Notes under the pieces: generated by a model
The model's database searches: none
Seen by the model: only the letters and a program-made list of their open reading frames with translations
What the model was told of the DNA's origin: nothing
In this document: positions 14,100-17,103 of the stretch, one piece after another
How positions within the stretch are numbered: position 1 is the stretch's first letter
Layout of the letters: each line of letters opens with the position of its first letter
Origin: Betaproteobacteria bacterium
GTDB lineage: Bacteria > Pseudomonadota > Gammaproteobacteria > Burkholderiales > Sulfuriferulaceae
Direction of reading: 5' to 3'
DNA: 17,103 bases
Assembly: GCA_003455595.1 (NCBI GenBank)
Contig: DMQT01000219.1
Span: forward strand, 1-17,103
Position numbers and translations under genes: made by a program

Positions 14100-15032
14100 T
14101 TATGCCGTCAATGCGGCTTTGATTTCATCCAGTGCGGCCAGGCTGGTCAAGGCAAACGGCTGCAGACGCGCATCGGTACGCTTGGTCAGACCAGTCAAGA
14201 TCTTGCCCGGCCCGCATTCAACGACATGTGTCACACCCGATTCCGCCATTGCATGCAAAGTTTCCGACCAGCGCACCGGGCTGTAGAGTTGTCGCGCCAA
14301 GGCGTCACGGATCTGCTCAGGGTCGTGATAACTGGCCACATCGGTGTTGTGCAGCACCGGGATCGCAGGTGAATTCACGGTGATGCCAGCCAAGGCCAGC
14401 GCCAATTTGTCTGCCGCCGGGCGCATCAGCGCACAGTGCGACGGCACCGATACGGGTAGCGCCAGCGCACGTTTGGCGCCTTTCTCTTTGGCCAGCGCCA
14501 TGCCGCGTTCAACTGCGGCTTTGTGTCCGGCTATCACAACCTGGCCAGGGGAATTGAAGTTAACCGCTTCGAGCACCTCGCCCAGCGCAGCTTCAGCGCA
14601 CACCGCGCGCACCACGCCGTCATCCAGCCCCAGTATCGCGGCCATGCCACCGACACCCTCGGCAACCGCGTCCTGCATGGCCTGTGCGCGCAGGCGCACC
14701 AGCGGCAACGCGTCACCGAACGACAACGCACCAGCGGCGACCAGAGCGGCGTATTCGCCCAGACTGTGCCCTGCCATCAGGTCAGGCACGCGCCCGCCTT
14801 GATCCAGCCAGGCACGGTAGGTGGCGACACCGGCGGTCAGCATAACGGGCTGGGTATTTACCGTCAGATTAAGCTGCTCGACTGGCCCATCTGATACCAG
14901 TTGCCAAACGTCCTGACCCAATACTTCACTGGCTTCAGCAAAAGTATCGCGCACCACAGCAAGCTGTTCCAGCCCTTGCATCATGGCTATCGATTGTGAG
15001 CCCTGACCAGGAAAAATAAACGCTAATTTCAT
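14100..15032 (-). CDS. fabD: Malonyl-CoA:ACP transacylase
   Basis: Moves malonyl from CoA to ACP to supply fatty acid elongation. The protein has 310 residues, like Escherichia coli FabD. FPGQGSQ (7-13) is the start signature, the active Ser is S90 in GHSLG, R115 lies in VRLRAQAMQ, and H199 in VPSHCALM. The ATG at 15032 is chosen because CAGGAA stands about 7 bases upstream; the ATG at 15038 is too close to that site and longer readings run into fabH. With this start the gap to fabH is 16 bp. Confidence 0.97.
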   Translation of the reverse strand: MKLAFIFPGQGSQSIAMMQGLEQLAVVRDTFAEASEVLGQDVWQLVSDGPVEQLNLTVNTQPVMLTAGVATYRAWLDQGGRVPDLMAGHSLGEYAALVAAGALSFGDALPLVRLRAQAMQDAVAEGVGGMAAILGLDDGVVRAVCAEAALGEVLEAVNFNSPGQVVIAGHKAAVERGMALAKEKGAKRALALPVSVPSHCALMRPAADKLALALAGITVNSPAIPVLHNTDVASYHDPEQIRDALARQLYSPVRWSETLHAMAESGVTHVVECGPGKILTGLTKRTDARLQPFALTSLAALDEIKAALTA

Positions 15033-15048
15033 ATCCATTTCCTGAAAA

Positions 15049-16020
15049 TCAATGCGCAGCACCAGCCCATTTAAGCAGCACAGAACCCCAGGTGAAGCCG
15101 CCGCCGAAAGCTTCCATCAGCACGATTTCTCCAGCCTTGATCCGTCCATCTCGCACAGCCGTGTCAAGTGCCAGCGGAATAGACGCAGCCGAAGTGTTGC
15201 CGTGCCGGTCTACGGTGACCACCACATTGTCCATGCTCATGCCCAATTTTTTTGCGGTGGCCTGAATGATGCGGATATTGGCCTGATGCGGCACCAGCCA
15301 ATTCACGTCGGATTTTTGCAGGCCATTGGCCGCCAGCGTTTCATCGACAATGGCATCAAGTGTTCTGACTGCCATTTTGAATACAGCATTGCCTTCCATC
15401 TGCATGGTGGGTTTGCCATCGGAGTCAGCCGACACACCGCCATTGACGTACAACAGCTTGCTGTACTGACCGTCCGCATGCAGATGCGTAGAAATGATGC
15501 CAGGCTGCTCACTGGCCTTCAGTATCACCGCACCTGCACCATCCCCCCATAAAATACAGTTGCCGCGATCAGTCCAGTCGGTGATGCGCGACAGGGTTTC
15601 TGCACCAATCACCAAGGCGCATCGCGCCTGCCCTCCGCGAATGAAGTTATCCGCAATAGAAAGCGCATAGACAAAGCCGCTGCACACCGCCTGCACGTCA
15701 AACGCCGGGCAACCATTTGTCACACCCAGTTTGGCCTGCACCAGGCACGCTGTACTCGGAAATACCAGATCCGGCGTGGTGGTAGCCACAATAATCAGGT
15801 CAATATCCGCCGCCTGCATTGCTGCTGCTGCCAATGCTTGACGCGCAGCTGCCAGCGCCAGATCGCTGGTGGTTTCGTGTTCAGCTGCAATATGGCGCTG
15901 CTTGATACCGGTACGCTCGACGATCCATTGGTCAGAGGTTTCGACCATTTTCTCCAGGTCGGCATTGGTCAGGATACGTTCCGGCAGATACCCGCCCGTG
16001 CCTGCAATCATTGAATACAT
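15049..16020 (-). CDS. fabH: 3-oxoacyl-ACP synthase III (KAS III)
   Basis: Starts fatty acid synthesis by joining acetyl-CoA with malonyl-ACP. The 323-residue thiolase-fold enzyme has the triad C113 (VQAVCSGF), H245 (VPHQANIRI) and N275 (HGNTSAAS), and the [13 protein letters not shown] ending. The ATG at 16020 directly abuts the plsX TAA, with GAGGA 10 bases upstream in the plsX end. A second ATG three codons in is possible but has no better site. The zero-gap junction suggests translational coupling to plsX. Confidence 0.97.
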   Translation of the reverse strand: MYSMIAGTGGYLPERILTNADLEKMVETSDQWIVERTGIKQRHIAAEHETTSDLALAAARQALAAAAMQAADIDLIIVATTTPDLVFPSTACLVQAKLGVTNGCPAFDVQAVCSGFVYALSIADNFIRGGQARCALVIGAETLSRITDWTDRGNCILWGDGAGAVILKASEQPGIISTHLHADGQYSKLLYVNGGVSADSDGKPTMQMEGNAVFKMAVRTLDAIVDETLAANGLQKSDVNWLVPHQANIRIIQATAKKLGMSMDNVVVTVDRHGNTSAASIPLALDTAVRDGRIKAGEIVLMEAFGGGFTWGSVLLKWAGAAH

Positions 16021-17040
16021 TTAGGCGGCATCCTCTTGCACAGTGGCCATTTGCTCGGTAATGCGGCGCAACACGCCGTTACGCACTTCCTTGACGGCCT
16101 GTTCGATGGCGTGTTCGTAAGCAAAGCGGTCCGCGCCACCATGACTCTTGATGACGATGCCGCGCAAACCCAGCAGGGTGGCGCCATTGTAGCGACGGGG
16201 ATCAACCCGTTTCTTGAAGGCGTTAAGTACGGGTAAAGCGATTAAACCGGCCAGTTTGGTCAACAGGTTGCGGTTAAATTCTTCGCGCAACATGGTGGAA
16301 ATCATCTTGGCCAAGCCTTCCGAACTTTTAAGTGCAACATTGCCGACAAACCCATCACATACCACCACATCAGTGGTGCCCTTGAAGATATCGTTGCCTT
16401 CTATGTTGCCGTAAAAATTCAGCCCGCTGCGGCGCAACAATTCAGCCGCTTGCTTGACGATTTCGTTGCCCTTGATTTCTTCTTCGCCGACATTGAGCAA
16501 GCCCACACTGGGCGCATCTCGCTGCTCCAGTGCCGATACCAGCATCGCACCCATGATACCGAACTGCAGCAAATGCTCCGCGCTACAGTCAACATTGGCA
16601 CCCAAGTCAAGCACATAGGTATGACCCTTGACGGTCGGCATTTCAGTGGCAATAGCAGGCCGCTCTATGCCAGGGAGCATCTTGAGTACGAAACGGGCGG
16701 TGGCCATTAAGGCACCGGTATTGCCAGCCGATATACAGGCATCCGCCTCACCGCTTTTTACGAGGTCGATTGACACTCGCATGGAGGAGTTTTTTTTGTT
16801 GCGCATCGCGAGCGCAGGCGCTTCGTCCATGCCCACCACCTCAGCGGCATGATGGATCCGCAGACGCGAACCTACTTTGCCTCGGCGGGCACGCAATTCA
16901 GCCTCAACAACCTCACTTAGACCAACCAGCACAATGTGCAGGTTGGGGTCACGCGCGAGGCATCTCAATGCAGCGGGTACAGTGACGTGTGGTCCGTGGT
17001 CACCTCCCATGGCATCGATTGCCACGGTCACATCTCTCAT
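16021..17040 (-). CDS. plsX: Phosphate acyltransferase PlsX
   Basis: Makes acyl-phosphate from acyl-ACP, feeding PlsY at the start of phospholipid synthesis; a peripheral membrane enzyme. The 339 residues are normal. Signature blocks are [12 protein letters not shown] (6-17), [31 protein letters not shown] and [14 protein letters not shown]. The ATG at 17040 gives the canonical start; GGA lies only 4 bases upstream, so the ribosome-binding site is weak. It is the first gene of the visible run on the minus strand. rpmF would be expected upstream, but is not identifiable in the remaining window. Confidence 0.97.
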   Translation of the reverse strand: MRDVTVAIDAMGGDHGPHVTVPAALRCLARDPNLHIVLVGLSEVVEAELRARRGKVGSRLRIHHAAEVVGMDEAPALAMRNKKNSSMRVSIDLVKSGEADACISAGNTGALMATARFVLKMLPGIERPAIATEMPTVKGHTYVLDLGANVDCSAEHLLQFGIMGAMLVSALEQRDAPSVGLLNVGEEEIKGNEIVKQAAELLRRSGLNFYGNIEGNDIFKGTTDVVVCDGFVGNVALKSSEGLAKMISTMLREEFNRNLLTKLAGLIALPVLNAFKKRVDPRRYNGATLLGLRGIVIKSHGGADRFAYEHAIEQAVKEVRNGVLRRITEQMATVQEDAA

Positions 17041-17103
17041 GATTCCAGCAATACCTGTTGATGCTGCATTAATCGGACAAGCCCGGCGCGGCCGCTTGCA
17101 CCC
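17041..17103 (-). other. Short unassigned edge upstream of plsX
   Basis: These 63 bases lead into plsX. All three minus-strand frames are short here, and none reads as a recognisable end of ribosomal protein L32, which is often the upstream neighbour. One frame ends in a TGA overlapping the plsX ATG (ATGA) and could be the end of an unidentified gene, but there is too little sequence to tell. No promoter or hairpin stands out. Confidence 0.4.

Overview
The window looks like chromosome of a betaproteobacterium, most likely of the Gallionellaceae/Nitrosomonadales type. This rests on the gene order and on the character of the proteins: a type IV pilus PilZ sits between holB and tatD, and a betaproteobacterial-style EI24 protein follows tatD. 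No rRNA, tRNA, CRISPR array or recognisable insertion sequence was seen.

Left edge, plus strand: the last 33 codons of dnaK, a long hairpin in the dnaK-dnaJ gap, then complete dnaJ. Its stop codon interlocks with the stop of a convergent gene remnant.

Right two thirds, minus strand: one tightly packed run of genes, read from the right edge as plsX, fabH, fabD, fabG, acpP, fabF, pabB, pabC, mltG, tmk, holB, pilZ, tatD. It covers fatty acid and phospholipid initiation, the p-aminobenzoate branch of folate synthesis, peptidoglycan lytic processing, dTMP phosphorylation, the replicative clamp loader, pilus assembly and a TatD nuclease. Most gaps are a few bases or overlaps. The real breaks are fabG-acpP (about 107 bp, with two hairpins and a possible acpP promoter) and fabF-pabB (about 35 bp, with one hairpin).

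Middle (about 1629-5430): an insertion of about 3.8 kb with visibly lower G+C. It has cut a membrane protein gene of the EI24/CysZ-like family in two. The N-terminal half (5431-5805) starts one base after the tatD stop, and the C-terminal half (1299-1628) ends against dnaJ. Spliced together they rebuild one protein of about 235 residues, if three single-base losses are repaired. The insert carries six genes and no visible transposase or integrase: a SAM-dependent methyltransferase and a DUF4395-like membrane protein in one unit, a divergent LysR regulator, a GFA-family zinc protein, and a MerR regulator overlapping a carboxymuconolactone-decarboxylase-like gene. The MerR gene has a 19-bp-spacer promoter of the MerR-controlled type. 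My reading is that this is an acquired, self-regulated cargo, perhaps for electrophile or aldehyde stress. The split gene and insertion are well supported by the sequence. The function of the cargo is inference.
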